64,000 nt of DNA, from assembly GCF_009827575.1 (NCBI RefSeq), contig NZ_WTYR01000001.1, positions 868,001 through 932,000 on the forward strand. The letters run 5' to 3'. The notes below the pieces were generated by a model. That model was not told where the DNA came from and ran no database searches. It worked only from the letters and a program-made list of their open reading frames with translations. Source of the DNA: Alteriqipengyuania halimionae (GTDB taxonomy: Bacteria > Pseudomonadota > Alphaproteobacteria > Sphingomonadales > Sphingomonadaceae). Made by a program: the position numbers and the translations under genes. Shown here piece after piece: positions 54,354 to 63,420 of the stretch (its first letter is position 1; each line of letters begins with the position of its first letter).

Positions 54354-55775
54354 ATGGCGAGCAATAACGGGCTTCAGGATATCCTTGATAAACAACGCGC
54401 GGCCTTCGCGGCCTCGCGGCCGGAGCCGCTCTCGTTGCGACGCGACCGGATCAAGCGCGCTATGGCGCTGCTGACCGATCACGCCGACGTGCTCAACGAT
54501 GCGATGAACGAGGATTTCGGCAATCGCTCTCCCAAGCAGTCGATGATCACCGATATCGCGGGCACGGTGAATTTCGGAAAATACTGCCTCAAGCATCTCG
54601 ACAGCTGGGCCAAGCGCGACAAGCGTCACATCCAGTTTCCGCTAGGTCTGCTGGGCGCGAAGGGCGAGGTTCGCTATGAGCCCAAGGGCGTGATCGGGAT
54701 ACTCAGTCCGTGGAATTTCCCAGTCAATCTCAGCTTCGGTCCGCTGATGCAGGTGTTTGCAGCGGGCAATCGCGCGATGATCAAGCCGAGCGAGTTCACC
54801 GAATTGACCAGCGAGGCCATGCGACAGCTGGCCGAAAAATATTTCGCGCCTGAGGAGCTGGCGGTGGTGACCGGGGGACCCGACGTCGCGCATGAGTTTT
54901 CGTCGTTGCCGTTCGATCACCTGGTGTTCACCGGATCGACCGCGACGGGCCGCAAGGTGATGCAGGCGGCGGCCGAGAATCTCGTGCCGGTGACGCTGGA
55001 ACTCGGCGGCAAGTCGCCGGTCGTGCTCGGCCGTAGCGCGGATTTCGAAAAGGCGGGCGAGCGGATCGCGATGGGCAAAATGCTCAATGCCGGCCAGATC
55101 TGCCTGGCACCCGACTACCTCTATGTACCCGAAGAGCGCGAAGGCGAAGCGATCGAAGGCCTGACCAAGGCCGCGAGCGCAATGTATCCTTCGGTGCTCG
55201 ACAATGACGATTACGCCTCGATCGTCACCGACAAGCATTTCGAGCGCTTGCAGGGCCTCGTCTCGGATGCGCGCGACAAGGGCGCCGAGGTAATCGAGGT
55301 CAATCCCGCCGGCGAGGACTTCTCCAACACCAACGCACGCAAGATGCCGCTGACACTTCTGCGCAACGTCACCGACGAGATGGAGGCGATGCAGGAGGAA
55401 ATCTTCGGCCCGGTGCTGCCGATCAAGACCTATGGCGAAACGACCGAGGCGATCGACTACATCAACCGCAACGACCGCCCGCTAGGCCTCTATTATTTCG
55501 GCAGCGACAGCGACGAGCGCGAGCAGGTGCTAGACCGTACGATTTCTGGCGGTGTCACCGTCAACGACGTCGTGTTCCATGTCTCGATGGAAGACCTGCC
55601 GTTCGGTGGCGTCGGCCCGTCGGGGATCGGCTCGTATCACGGGGCCGAAGGCTTCCGCGAATTCAGCCATGCGCGTTCGGTCTTTCATCAGACCAAGGTT
55701 GACGTGGCTGGCCTTGCCGGTCTCAAACCGCCCTATGGCGAAAAGACCGACAAGGCGATCAAGAAGCTTCTCTAG
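54354..55775 (+). CDS. Coniferyl aldehyde dehydrogenase
   Basis: 473-aa ALDH-superfamily enzyme oxidising hydroxycinnamaldehydes to acids. Seen: GILSPWNFPVNLSFGPL (NAD site), FTGSTATGRKVMQAAA, the general base in ELGGKSPVVLG and the nucleophile Cys in NAGQICLAPDYLYV, plus MLNAGQ and a C-terminal DLPFGGVGPSGIGSYHG. Start at 54354 after GGGGAGAG. Lignin-derived aromatics are known growth substrates of sphingomonads. Other long-chain ALDHs are possible. Confidence 0.88.
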   Translation: MASNNGLQDILDKQRAAFAASRPEPLSLRRDRIKRAMALLTDHADVLNDAMNEDFGNRSPKQSMITDIAGTVNFGKYCLKHLDSWAKRDKRHIQFPLGLLGAKGEVRYEPKGVIGILSPWNFPVNLSFGPLMQVFAAGNRAMIKPSEFTELTSEAMRQLAEKYFAPEELAVVTGGPDVAHEFSSLPFDHLVFTGSTATGRKVMQAAAENLVPVTLELGGKSPVVLGRSADFEKAGERIAMGKMLNAGQICLAPDYLYVPEEREGEAIEGLTKAASAMYPSVLDNDDYASIVTDKHFERLQGLVSDARDKGAEVIEVNPAGEDFSNTNARKMPLTLLRNVTDEMEAMQEEIFGPVLPIKTYGETTEAIDYINRNDRPLGLYYFGSDSDEREQVLDRTISGGVTVNDVVFHVSMEDLPFGGVGPSGIGSYHGAEGFREFSHARSVFHQTKVDVAGLAGLKPPYGEKTDKAIKKLL

Positions 55776-55794
55776 CGGCAACGTTCCTGTCCGG

Positions 55795-57075
55795 GTGAAG
55801 GCGGCGAGTGCGCTGGTCGCGCTGTCGCTGCTATCCGGATGCGCGCTGGCCGCTCTGGGAACGGTTGCTGGCGCTGCCGCCGCGGCCCCCGAAGAGCGTG
55901 GCGTGGAGACTTGGCGCAAGGTCGACGCGACAACTGGCCGGATCATCGACATTGCGGGCCTTGAACAGCTCTCGCGCGATTTTCCTGACAGCGCATCAGT
56001 GCGTTTGCGCCTTGCGACCGCCTATATCCGCGAGGGCGACCGGCCATTGGCGCTCGAGCAAATCCACTGGCTGCTCGATCGCGGCTACGCGTTTTCTCCT
56101 GCGGCACAGGCGACCTTGCTCGCATTCTTCGAAGACTTTGACCCGTCGCTCGAGCAGCGCCTCGTGCGCCCCGTATCGGTCCTTGCACGCAGCACGCCAT
56201 TCGCCACGATCCCCGCCGGAGCGCGATTGATCGAGGGAATTGCGAAGTTTGGGGCCGATGATTGGGCGGCGACAAGCATTGTCGATCGCACACTCTATAT
56301 CCGGCAGGGGCAGGGCGGATGGATGCGGAAGGAGCTGCCAGGCGCGGGCAGCCTCGCCGGGATCGTGGTCGCCCCCGACGGCGAGACGGTGTGGACCGCA
56401 TCGGGCGTATACGCCCAGACGCCGATGCCGGACACAGTCTTTCGCGGGCTGATCGGATGGAACCCGCGTACCGGTTCGATCCAAAATATCGCCGCTCCGG
56501 CCGATGCCACGCCGTCCGATCTAGTGACCACGGACGACGGCACGCTCTATGCCTCCGATCCGCTCAACGGCGCGATCTATTCCGCCAGTCCTGGCGACGA
56601 GCGGATGCGCACGCTGGTCGGCGCCGGCACGTTCCGCTCGCCACAAGGGCTCGTCCCGGTCGATGGCGGGCGAAAGCTGCTGGTCAGCGACTATCGCTAT
56701 GGCCTTGCAACGGTCAATCTGCGCAGCGGCGAAATCGACCTTGTGGCGACCGATCTTCCAGTCGCGCTCGATGGAATCGACGGCATGTGGGCGCATGGAA
56801 ACCGTATCGTCGCGGTGCAGAACGGCTTTTCTCCGCAGCGCCTCGTGCTTCTCTCGTTCGACAAGCATGTGCGCAGCGTCACCGCTTTCGATGTCCTCGA
56901 AAGCGGACATCCCGACTGGATCGAGCCAATCGGCGGGACGGTCGTAGGCGGGATCTTCTATTATAATGCCAGCGGCCAGTGGCGTCGGTATGGCGCGGGT
57001 GGCACGGCGAAACTCGATGCGCCGCCGCTCCCGACGCAGCTGAGATCGCTACCGCTTCCGCCCGCGAAGGACTGA
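55795..57075 (+). CDS. Lipoprotein with TPR-like and beta-propeller regions
   Basis: 426 aa, starting at a GTG 19 bp after the aldehyde dehydrogenase, with a lipobox LSGC. Residues of about 40-130 form helices typical of TPR (SVRLRLATAYIREGDRPLAL). From about 160 on there are repeated strand-turn units (IVVAPDGETVWTASGVYAQ, LVTTDDGTLYASDPLNGAIY, LVPVDGGRKLLVSDYRYGL) like an NHL/SMP-30-type propeller. Function unknown. Operon with the dehydrogenase is likely. Confidence 0.75.
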   Translation: MKAASALVALSLLSGCALAALGTVAGAAAAAPEERGVETWRKVDATTGRIIDIAGLEQLSRDFPDSASVRLRLATAYIREGDRPLALEQIHWLLDRGYAFSPAAQATLLAFFEDFDPSLEQRLVRPVSVLARSTPFATIPAGARLIEGIAKFGADDWAATSIVDRTLYIRQGQGGWMRKELPGAGSLAGIVVAPDGETVWTASGVYAQTPMPDTVFRGLIGWNPRTGSIQNIAAPADATPSDLVTTDDGTLYASDPLNGAIYSASPGDERMRTLVGAGTFRSPQGLVPVDGGRKLLVSDYRYGLATVNLRSGEIDLVATDLPVALDGIDGMWAHGNRIVAVQNGFSPQRLVLLSFDKHVRSVTAFDVLESGHPDWIEPIGGTVVGGIFYYNASGQWRRYGAGGTAKLDAPPLPTQLRSLPLPPAKD

Positions 57076-57171
57076 CGCAAACGGGAAAAAGCCCCGAGTC
57101 CCACCCTTGCACCGAGCCGGACGGACGCCTAGAGGCGGGGCCATATCCGAACCCCTTACGGAATCGCTATC

Positions 57172-57546
57172 TTGGTCGACTTATCCCAATACCTTCCGAT
57201 TGCGCTGTTTCTCGGTATCGCCGTGGTGCTGTCTACCGCCTTCGTCTTCCTGCCGATGGGCGTGGCGCGGCTGACCGGGGCGCATAAGCCCGATGCCGAA
57301 AAGCTCAGCGAATACGAATGCGGCTTTCCTGCATTCGAGGATCCGCGCAGCAAGTTCGACGTGAAGTTCTATCTCGTCGCGATCAGCTTCCTGCTGTTCG
57401 ACCTCGAAGCCTCGTTCCTGTTTCCGTGGGCGGTCAGCCTGGAATTCACCGGGGTCGTCGGATGGTCCGCGATGATGATCTTCCTCGGCATCCTCGCAAT
57501 CGGCCTTGCCTATGAATGGAAGATGGGGGCGCTGGACTGGCAATGA
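57172..57546 (+). CDS. nuoA: NADH-quinone oxidoreductase subunit A
   Basis: 124-aa membrane subunit of complex I with three helices. The conserved loop [20 protein letters not shown] and [20 protein letters not shown] are complete. It starts with TTG at 57172. First gene of the operon; its stop overlaps nuoB (ATGA). Confidence 0.95.
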   Translation: MVDLSQYLPIALFLGIAVVLSTAFVFLPMGVARLTGAHKPDAEKLSEYECGFPAFEDPRSKFDVKFYLVAISFLLFDLEASFLFPWAVSLEFTGVVGWSAMMIFLGILAIGLAYEWKMGALDWQ

Positions 57547-58118
57547 GCACCATCACGAACACACCTGCGGGACGCGACCCGCTGATCCAGCCCACGGCGC
57601 AGCCGGGCGACATCCGCACGCCGGATCAGGATTATTTCGAAGCGCTGCAATCCGAAGTGAACGACAAGGGTTTCCTTGTCACCAGCACCGAGGATCTTTT
57701 CCAGTGGGCTCGTACCGGCTCACTGTGGTGGATGACGTTTGGCCTCGCCTGCTGCGCGGTCGAGATGATCCACGTTAACATGCCGCGCTACGATATGGAG
57801 CGTTTCGGCGTCGCCCCGCGCGCCTCGCCGCGCCAGTCGGACGTGATGATCGTGGCCGGCACGCTGTGCAACAAGATGGCCCCCGCGCTGCGCAAGGTCT
57901 ACGACCAGATGTCGGAGCCGAAATACGTCATCTCGATGGGCAGCTGTGCCAATGGCGGCGGCTATTACCACTACAGCTATTCGGTCGTGCGCGGTTGCGA
58001 CCGCATCGTGCCGGTCGACATCTACATTCCCGGGTGCCCGCCCACGGCTGAAGCGCTGCTTTACGGCGTGATGCAGCTCCAGCGGAAGATCCGCCGCGAA
58101 GGAACGATCGAGCGCTAA
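57543..58118 (+). CDS. nuoB: NADH-quinone oxidoreductase subunit B
   Basis: 191-aa subunit holding cluster N2, the last iron-sulfur centre before quinone. Cluster ligands are in [22 protein letters not shown] and [22 protein letters not shown] at 57543 overlaps the nuoA stop. A 30-residue N-terminal extension is present, typical of alphaproteobacteria. Confidence 0.97.
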   Translation: MSTITNTPAGRDPLIQPTAQPGDIRTPDQDYFEALQSEVNDKGFLVTSTEDLFQWARTGSLWWMTFGLACCAVEMIHVNMPRYDMERFGVAPRASPRQSDVMIVAGTLCNKMAPALRKVYDQMSEPKYVISMGSCANGGGYYHYSYSVVRGCDRIVPVDIYIPGCPPTAEALLYGVMQLQRKIRREGTIER

Positions 58119-58119
58119 G

Positions 58120-58998
58120 ATGGCTGTTCTTCACTCCGCTCCGAAATACGCTGCCAATGGCGACATGTTCGATACGCTGGGCAAGGCGCTTGGCGACATG
58201 CTCCTGGATGCCCGCGAGGAGCATGGCGAGCTGATCTTCACGGTCATGCGCGAGAGCGTCGCGTATGCGCTCACGCTGCTGCGCGACGATCACGAATACC
58301 AGCAGCTGATGGAAATCGCTGGCGCGGACTACCCGTCGCGCGATGAGCGGTTTGAAGTCGTCTACATGCTGCTGAGCCTGACGAAGAACCACCGCATCAT
58401 CGTCAAGGTCTCGACCGACGAAGACGCTCCGGTGCCGACCGTGACCGATATCTGGCCGGTGGCCGGATGGCTCGAGCGTGAGGTTTTCGACATGTACGGC
58501 GTCGTTTTCTCCGGCAATCCTGACCTGCGCCGCATCCTCACCGATTACGGCTTCGAAGGACATCCCTTCCGCAAGGATTTCCCGCTGACCGGCTATGTCG
58601 AGCTGCGCTATTCCGAAGAGGATCAGCGCGTCGTCTACGAGCCGGTCGAACTGGCGCAGGACCTGCGGCAATTCGATTTCATGTCGCCCTGGGAAGGCGC
58701 AGATTACGTGCTGCCGGGCGACGAGAAGGCCGAAGGCGGTGCCGGTTCGCCGGGTGCGCCAAAGGTCGACGAGCCCAAGACCACCGAGAGCCCGAAGCAG
58801 ACCGGTGCCGGCAAGGCGACCGACAAGAACGCTGCTGAAAAGCAGAGCGCTGGCGCGCCTGCCGAAGAGGATACCGATACCGAGGAAACGGGCGCTCCCG
58901 CCCCGACCGAGGATCGCCCCGACGAGCCCAAGCGCAAGGGCAAGTCCGCCGACACCGCAAAGGCAACCGAGCCGAAGGACAAGGGAGACAGGGCATGA
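58120..58998 (+). CDS. nuoC: NADH-quinone oxidoreductase subunit C with a disordered C-terminal tail
   Basis: 292 aa. The 30-kDa subunit domain ends near residue 205 and carries [20 protein letters not shown] and ASWEREVF-like sequence ([13 protein letters not shown]). The remaining 85 or so residues are Lys/Glu/Pro/Ala-rich and without hydrophobic positions (e.g. [20 protein letters not shown]), i.e. likely disordered. The stop overlaps nuoD by 4 nt (ATGA). Confidence 0.95.
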   Translation: MAVLHSAPKYAANGDMFDTLGKALGDMLLDAREEHGELIFTVMRESVAYALTLLRDDHEYQQLMEIAGADYPSRDERFEVVYMLLSLTKNHRIIVKVSTDEDAPVPTVTDIWPVAGWLEREVFDMYGVVFSGNPDLRRILTDYGFEGHPFRKDFPLTGYVELRYSEEDQRVVYEPVELAQDLRQFDFMSPWEGADYVLPGDEKAEGGAGSPGAPKVDEPKTTESPKQTGAGKATDKNAAEKQSAGAPAEEDTDTEETGAPAPTEDRPDEPKRKGKSADTAKATEPKDKGDRA

Positions 58999-60209
58999 CC
59001 GCGATGGTCGTCGAAGAGTCGCCCACCACCGGCGACGATGTCATCACCAATTACACGATCAATTTCGGGCCCCAGCACCCGGCGGCACATGGCGTGCTGC
59101 GCATGGTCATGGAGCTCGATGGCGAGATCATCGAGCGGATCGATCCGCATGTCGGCCTGCTGCATCGCGGCACCGAAAAGCTGATCGAGCACAAGACCTA
59201 CCTGCAGGCGCTGCCCTATTTCGACCGGCTCGATTACTGCTCACCGCTGGCGCAGGAATACAGCTACGTCCTCGCGATCGAGAAGCTCCTCAATGTCGAG
59301 GTGCCCGAGCGCGGCCAGTATCTGCGCGTGCTGTTTGCCGAGCTCACCCGCATCTGCAACCACTTGCTCAATATCGGTGCGCATGTGATGGATGTCGGCG
59401 CGATGACGCCGAACCTGTGGGTGTTCGAGCTTCGCGAAGACTGCATGAATTTCTTCGAGCGCGCCTCGGGTGCGCGCATGCATGCCGCCTGGTTCCGCCC
59501 CGGCGGGGTGCACCAGGATGTGCCTGAAAAGCTGCTTGTCGATATCGGCGAGTGGATCGACAACCGCCTGCCCGAACTGTTCGGCGATGCGATGAGCCTC
59601 GTCATGGACAACCGCATCTTCAAGCAGCGCAATGTCGATATCGCCGTGGTGTCCAAAGACGACGCGATCAAATGGGGCTTCTCGGGCCCGCTGATCCGTG
59701 CCGCCGGACTGCCTTGGGATTTGCGCAAGGCGCAGCCCTACGACGTCTACGACCGGATGGATTTCGAAATTCCCGTCGGAACGAATTCGGACTGCTACGA
59801 CCGCTTCATGGTTCGCGTGAAGGAAGTCTACGAGTCTGCGAAGATCATCAAGCAGTGCATCGCCGACATGCCCGAGGGGCCGGTCGCCAGCCTCGATCGC
59901 AAAGTTTCCCCGCCCAAGCGCGGCGAGATGAAACAGTCGATGGAAGCGCTGATCCACCACTTCAAACTGTATACCGAAGGCTTCCACGTGCCTGCGGGCG
60001 AAGTCTATGTCGCCACCGAAAGCCCCAAGGGCGAATTCGGCGTGTACCTGGTCAGCGACGGGTCGAACAAACCCTATCGCTGCAAGATTCGCCCGACCGC
60101 GTTCAGCCACCTTCAGGCAATGGATTTCATGAGCCGCGGCCACATGCTGCCCGACGCGACCGCCATCCTCGGCGCGATCGATGTGGTGTTCGGAGAGTGC
60201 GACCGGTGA
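58995..60209 (+). CDS. nuoD: NADH-quinone oxidoreductase subunit D
   Basis: 404-aa 49-kDa subunit forming the quinone pocket with NuoB. Seen: [20 protein letters not shown] (the quinone-contacting His), [33 protein letters not shown] and the C-terminal DVVFGECDR. Normal length. Its stop overlaps the next small ORF (GTGA). Confidence 0.98.
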   Translation: MTAMVVEESPTTGDDVITNYTINFGPQHPAAHGVLRMVMELDGEIIERIDPHVGLLHRGTEKLIEHKTYLQALPYFDRLDYCSPLAQEYSYVLAIEKLLNVEVPERGQYLRVLFAELTRICNHLLNIGAHVMDVGAMTPNLWVFELREDCMNFFERASGARMHAAWFRPGGVHQDVPEKLLVDIGEWIDNRLPELFGDAMSLVMDNRIFKQRNVDIAVVSKDDAIKWGFSGPLIRAAGLPWDLRKAQPYDVYDRMDFEIPVGTNSDCYDRFMVRVKEVYESAKIIKQCIADMPEGPVASLDRKVSPPKRGEMKQSMEALIHHFKLYTEGFHVPAGEVYVATESPKGEFGVYLVSDGSNKPYRCKIRPTAFSHLQAMDFMSRGHMLPDATAILGAIDVVFGECDR

Positions 60210-60517
60210 CGGGCGACAAGACCATCCACGATCAACTCGAACATCCCACGCGGGTCGAGGGTGATCTTTATGCGCGGTTCGCGCGCATGGCGGCGCGGCA
60301 TTCCGTGTTGTTCTCCGCCATTGCGCTCGCGTGGCTGTGGTTCAGCATCGCCATCTGGGCGCGCTGGATCACTCTTCCGGACATTCCCTTCCTCACCGAT
60401 CAGCAGATCGCGACGCTCGGCACGGTCTACAATGTGGGCTGGTGGGGCTTCGTCCGTCCGCGGATCGAGAAACTGAAGAAAGCTCACGAATTGAGCCAGG
60501 ACAAGACCAATGGCTGA
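60206..60517 (+). CDS. Two-helix membrane protein between nuoD and nuoE
   Basis: 103 aa, GTG start overlapping the nuoD stop. Two hydrophobic segments ([20 protein letters not shown] and a weaker one near [16 protein letters not shown]) with charged ends ([11 protein letters not shown]). It is not one of the 14 core complex I subunits. Its stop lies 8 nt inside nuoE. Family not recognised. Confidence 0.75.
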   Translation: MTGDKTIHDQLEHPTRVEGDLYARFARMAARHSVLFSAIALAWLWFSIAIWARWITLPDIPFLTDQQIATLGTVYNVGWWGFVRPRIEKLKKAHELSQDKTNG

Positions 60518-61178
60518 GCGCGCACCTGCTCCCGATACGCCCGAACTGCGCGAGCGGTGGGGTGGCTTCGTCTGGACCGACGAGAACGCCGAGAAGGCGC
60601 GCACTTTCGTGTCGCGCTATCCCGAAGGACGCCAGAAATCGGCGGTGATGCCGCTGCTCGACCTTGCCCAGCGGCAGGTCGGCGCGGAAGAGAATACGCA
60701 GGGCTGGCTGCCGCTGCCGGTGATCGAATACATCGCCGAATATCTCGACATGCCGGTGATCCGCGTGCTCGAGGTCGCGACGTTCTACACCATGTATAAC
60801 CTCGCGCCGGTGGGCCGCTTCCACGTGCAGGTCTGCGGGACCACGCCGTGCATGCTGCGCGGGTCGGACGATATCCTCGCGGCCTGCTACAAACGCGGCA
60901 TGGTCAAGGGTCACACCTCCGAGGATGGTCTTTGGACGCTTACCGAAGTCGAATGCATGGGCAATTGCGCCACTGCGCCGATGGTCCAGATCAATGACGG
61001 GAATTACGAAGATCTGACGCCCGAGCGGCTCGACGCCGTGCTCGATGCGCTCGCCGCCGGTGAAACGCCGAAGGAAGGCACGCAGGAGCCCGGGCGGCAC
61101 ACGTCGGAGCCTTCGGGCGGTCCGACCACGCTGAAGGACATGGTCTCCGAAAACCACGATTACCGGAGCGAATGGTAA
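60510..61178 (+). CDS. nuoE: NADH-quinone oxidoreductase subunit E
   Basis: 222-aa 24-kDa subunit. Four Cys bind the N1a [2Fe-2S] cluster: [11 protein letters not shown] and [11 protein letters not shown]. Family segments [12 protein letters not shown] and [13 protein letters not shown] are present, and a tail of about 40 residues ([17 protein letters not shown] at the end) is common in alphaproteobacteria. Its stop overlaps the following small ORF by 1 nt (TAATG). Confidence 0.97.
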   Translation: MAERAPAPDTPELRERWGGFVWTDENAEKARTFVSRYPEGRQKSAVMPLLDLAQRQVGAEENTQGWLPLPVIEYIAEYLDMPVIRVLEVATFYTMYNLAPVGRFHVQVCGTTPCMLRGSDDILAACYKRGMVKGHTSEDGLWTLTEVECMGNCATAPMVQINDGNYEDLTPERLDAVLDALAAGETPKEGTQEPGRHTSEPSGGPTTLKDMVSENHDYRSEW

Positions 61179-61318
61179 TGGAAATCGGCACCATCATCAT
61201 CGCCGCGATCGTTATTTTCATAGCGTGGAAGCTGCTGACCGGCCTGATCAAGTTCGGCCTGATCGCTGCCGTCATCCTCGGCGCCATCTATTTCCTGACG
61301 CAGGGAGGGGCAGTATGA
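61178..61318 (+). CDS. 46-residue membrane micropeptide between nuoE and nuoF
   Basis: 46-aa ORF. ATG overlaps the nuoE stop (TAATG) and its TGA overlaps the nuoF ATG (ATGA). The sequence is almost wholly hydrophobic: one or two helices ([15 protein letters not shown] and [15 protein letters not shown]) joined by TGLIK. Not a core complex I subunit. The precise overlaps at both ends make translation likely. Confidence 0.7.
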   Translation: MEIGTIIIAAIVIFIAWKLLTGLIKFGLIAAVILGAIYFLTQGGAV

Positions 61319-62610
61319 GCCTCGCCGACAAGGATCGCATCTTCACGAACCTTTATGGCTTTCAGGATTGGGGCCTGAAGGCGGCGCAGAAGCGTGGCGA
61401 CTGGGACGATACCAAATCGCTGATCGCGCGCGGTCACGATGCCATCATCGACGAGATGAAGGCGAGCGGACTGCGCGGCCGTGGCGGAGCGGGCTTCCCG
61501 ACCGGCCTGAAATGGTCGTTCATGCCGAAGGAATCGAAGGACGGCCGTCCGAGCTTCCTTGTGATCAACGCCGACGAATCCGAACCCGGTTCGTGCAAGG
61601 ACCGCGAGATCATCCGCCACGATCCGCACAAGCTGATCGAAGGCGCGCTCGTTGCCGGTTATGCGATGCGCGCGCGCGCAGCCTATATCTACATTCGCGG
61701 CGAATATATCCGCGAAGCCGAAGTGCTGCAGAAGGCGATCGACGAGGCTTACGAAGCCAAGCTGATCGGCAAGAACGCGGCCAAGTCCGGCTACGATTTC
61801 GACGTCTTCCTCCATCGCGGGGCAGGGGCCTATATCTGCGGCGAAGAGACCGCGATGATCGAAAGCCTCGAAGGCAAGAAGGGCCAGCCTCGCCTCAAGC
61901 CGCCATTCCCGGCGGGTGCCGGCCTCTATGGCTGCCCGACCACGGTCAACAATGTCGAATCGATTGCGGTTGTGCCCACCATCCTGCGGCGCGGCGGCAG
62001 CTGGTTCGCCGGCTTCGGACGCGAAGGCAATGCAGGCACCAAGCTGTTCCAGATCAGCGGGCATGTCGACAAGCCCTGCGTGGTCGAGGAAGAGATGAGC
62101 ATTCCGTTCAAGGATCTCATCGAAAAGCACTGCGGCGGCATCCGCGGCGGGTGGGACAACCTGCTTGCGGTGATCCCTGGCGGTTCCTCGGTTCCGCTGG
62201 TTCCGGCCGAGCAGATCATGGACTGCCCGATGGATTTCGACGGGCTCAAGGAAGTCGGCTCGGGCCTCGGCACTGCCGCCGTCATCGTGATGGACAAGTC
62301 GACCGACATCGTCCGCGCGATCAGCCGGATCAGCTATTTCTACAAGCATGAGAGCTGCGGCCAGTGCACGCCCTGCCGCGAAGGCACGGGCTGGATGTGG
62401 CGCGTGATGGAACGCCTGCGCGTCGGCGAAAGCAGCCGCGAAGAAATCGACATGCTCTACGAAGTGACCAAGCAGGTCGAGGGTCACACCATCTGCGCGC
62501 TCGGCGATGCTGCCGCGTGGCCGATCCAGGGCCTGCTGCGCCATTTCCGTCCCGAACTCGAGCGTCGGATCGACGAACACGCCGAATACGCCAAGGAGGC
62601 AGCGGAATAA
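61315..62610 (+). CDS. nuoF: NADH-quinone oxidoreductase subunit F
   Basis: 431-aa 51-kDa subunit with the NADH site, FMN and cluster N3. Seen: [20 protein letters not shown] (flavin/NADH loop), [31 protein letters not shown] and the tetranuclear cluster motif [15 protein letters not shown] at 61315. A GGAGG sequence near the end (62594-62598) serves the next gene's start. Confidence 0.98.
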   Translation: MSLADKDRIFTNLYGFQDWGLKAAQKRGDWDDTKSLIARGHDAIIDEMKASGLRGRGGAGFPTGLKWSFMPKESKDGRPSFLVINADESEPGSCKDREIIRHDPHKLIEGALVAGYAMRARAAYIYIRGEYIREAEVLQKAIDEAYEAKLIGKNAAKSGYDFDVFLHRGAGAYICGEETAMIESLEGKKGQPRLKPPFPAGAGLYGCPTTVNNVESIAVVPTILRRGGSWFAGFGREGNAGTKLFQISGHVDKPCVVEEEMSIPFKDLIEKHCGGIRGGWDNLLAVIPGGSSVPLVPAEQIMDCPMDFDGLKEVGSGLGTAAVIVMDKSTDIVRAISRISYFYKHESCGQCTPCREGTGWMWRVMERLRVGESSREEIDMLYEVTKQVEGHTICALGDAAAWPIQGLLRHFRPELERRIDEHAEYAKEAAE

Positions 62611-62626
62611 TGCCTAACATCACCGT
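62605..62626 (+). repeat. Direct repeat copy 1 (start of the inserted ORF)
   Basis: gaataatgcctaac then A, then tcaccgt: 21 of 22 bases match copy 2 at 63399-63420. It includes the TAATG stop/start of nuoF and the inserted ORF. The similarity fades downstream but continues in protein sequence for about 19 codons. Confidence 0.85.
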
Positions 62627-63404
62627 AAACGGTACCGGAGTCGAGGTTGTGGAGGACGAAACGGTCTTCCACAATCGCATCGTTCGAGCGGCGATTAAGA
62701 TGCTTGCCAAGCTCTCAGCGCCGCGCAAATCCGCTATGCGTATTGCGTGCAGCGCTGTCGCCGCAGGGTCCATTTTTGCGAATACTGCAGTGATTGCGCA
62801 GGCTATGGTGCTTCCACGAAGCCAGCAGAATTTGGTACGATTTGCAGAGTGCTTGATCGAGAAACAGGACAAGGCCGGCTCAACCGAGGTCCATGATTTT
62901 CTTTTAATGTTCCCCACCAACAAGGCGTTCTATTACGAAGCGGAAGATCTGCTGGTATCGAGCGGTGGCTGCCAAGGCTATATCGACGGTGGCTTGGCGA
63001 TCGAGGATGTGACCCTGCGCTTCGTGTTGTTCGAGGCGCTGTATCGTTTGCGTTCCGTAGACAATAAGGCTCCCTCCTTCGGTATTGCCTTAGGCGCACT
63101 CCCGACAAGGCCCGAGGGAGAGACCTTTCCCGACGAGGGGAACTGGCGCGAATTTCTCTATATCGCCAGGGCCGCCGATTGCGTGGTGACCCAGGATCGG
63201 CAAAAAGCCACCACGCTTGTTGGAGCGCGCATCCGCACAAGGGAAGAACGCTTGGCAATCGAAGCGCTCGACGACGCCTTTACCGCATGTGAAATCGGCG
63301 CGGATGAATGGTACCGCAAACGCGTGCAATTCCGCGGAGCGATTGCCGAGCGTCTGATCTGGGCCGCGACAATCGACGAGACAGCCAGTGCGAGTGCCGA
63401 ATAA
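62610..63404 (+). CDS. Inserted chimeric ORF: nuoG-like start fused to a secreted two-repeat Cys protein
   Basis: 264 aa. Residues 1-19 ([19 protein letters not shown]) copy the nuoG start. Residues 31-65 look like a buried signal peptide ([20 protein letters not shown], then [15 protein letters not shown]) so the original start was probably the ATG at 62700 or 62736. The mature part has two repeats: [23 protein letters not shown] (Cys81, Cys121) and [24 protein letters not shown] (Cys191, Cys227). Its stop overlaps nuoG (TAATG). GC is visibly lower than nuo. No family was recognised. Only the 62610 start has a strong ribosome site. Confidence 0.75.
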   Translation: MPNITVNGTGVEVVEDETVFHNRIVRAAIKMLAKLSAPRKSAMRIACSAVAAGSIFANTAVIAQAMVLPRSQQNLVRFAECLIEKQDKAGSTEVHDFLLMFPTNKAFYYEAEDLLVSSGGCQGYIDGGLAIEDVTLRFVLFEALYRLRSVDNKAPSFGIALGALPTRPEGETFPDEGNWREFLYIARAADCVVTQDRQKATTLVGARIRTREERLAIEALDDAFTACEIGADEWYRKRVQFRGAIAERLIWAATIDETASASAE

Positions 63405-63420
63405 TGCCTAACGTCACCGT
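63399..63420 (+). repeat. Direct repeat copy 2 (start of nuoG)
   Basis: gaataatgcctaac then G, then tcaccgt; matches the start of the inserted ORF at 62605-62626. The unit from copy 1 to copy 2 is 794 bp. Confidence 0.85.

Noticed and set aside
61288-62580. A 430-codon open frame antisense to nuoF
   Set aside because: nuoF keeps its cofactor motifs; the opposite frame has none.
62610-62700. Truncated nuoG pseudogene followed by a separate gene
   Set aside because: The frame is uninterrupted from the nuoG-like start into the secreted protein, and the nuoG copy at 63404 is intact, so a fusion ORF was preferred.
62605-63420. Classical transposon or IS insertion between nuoF and nuoG
   Set aside because: No transposase, terminal inverted repeats or short exact target duplication were found; the flanking repeats are the coding starts themselves and diverge.
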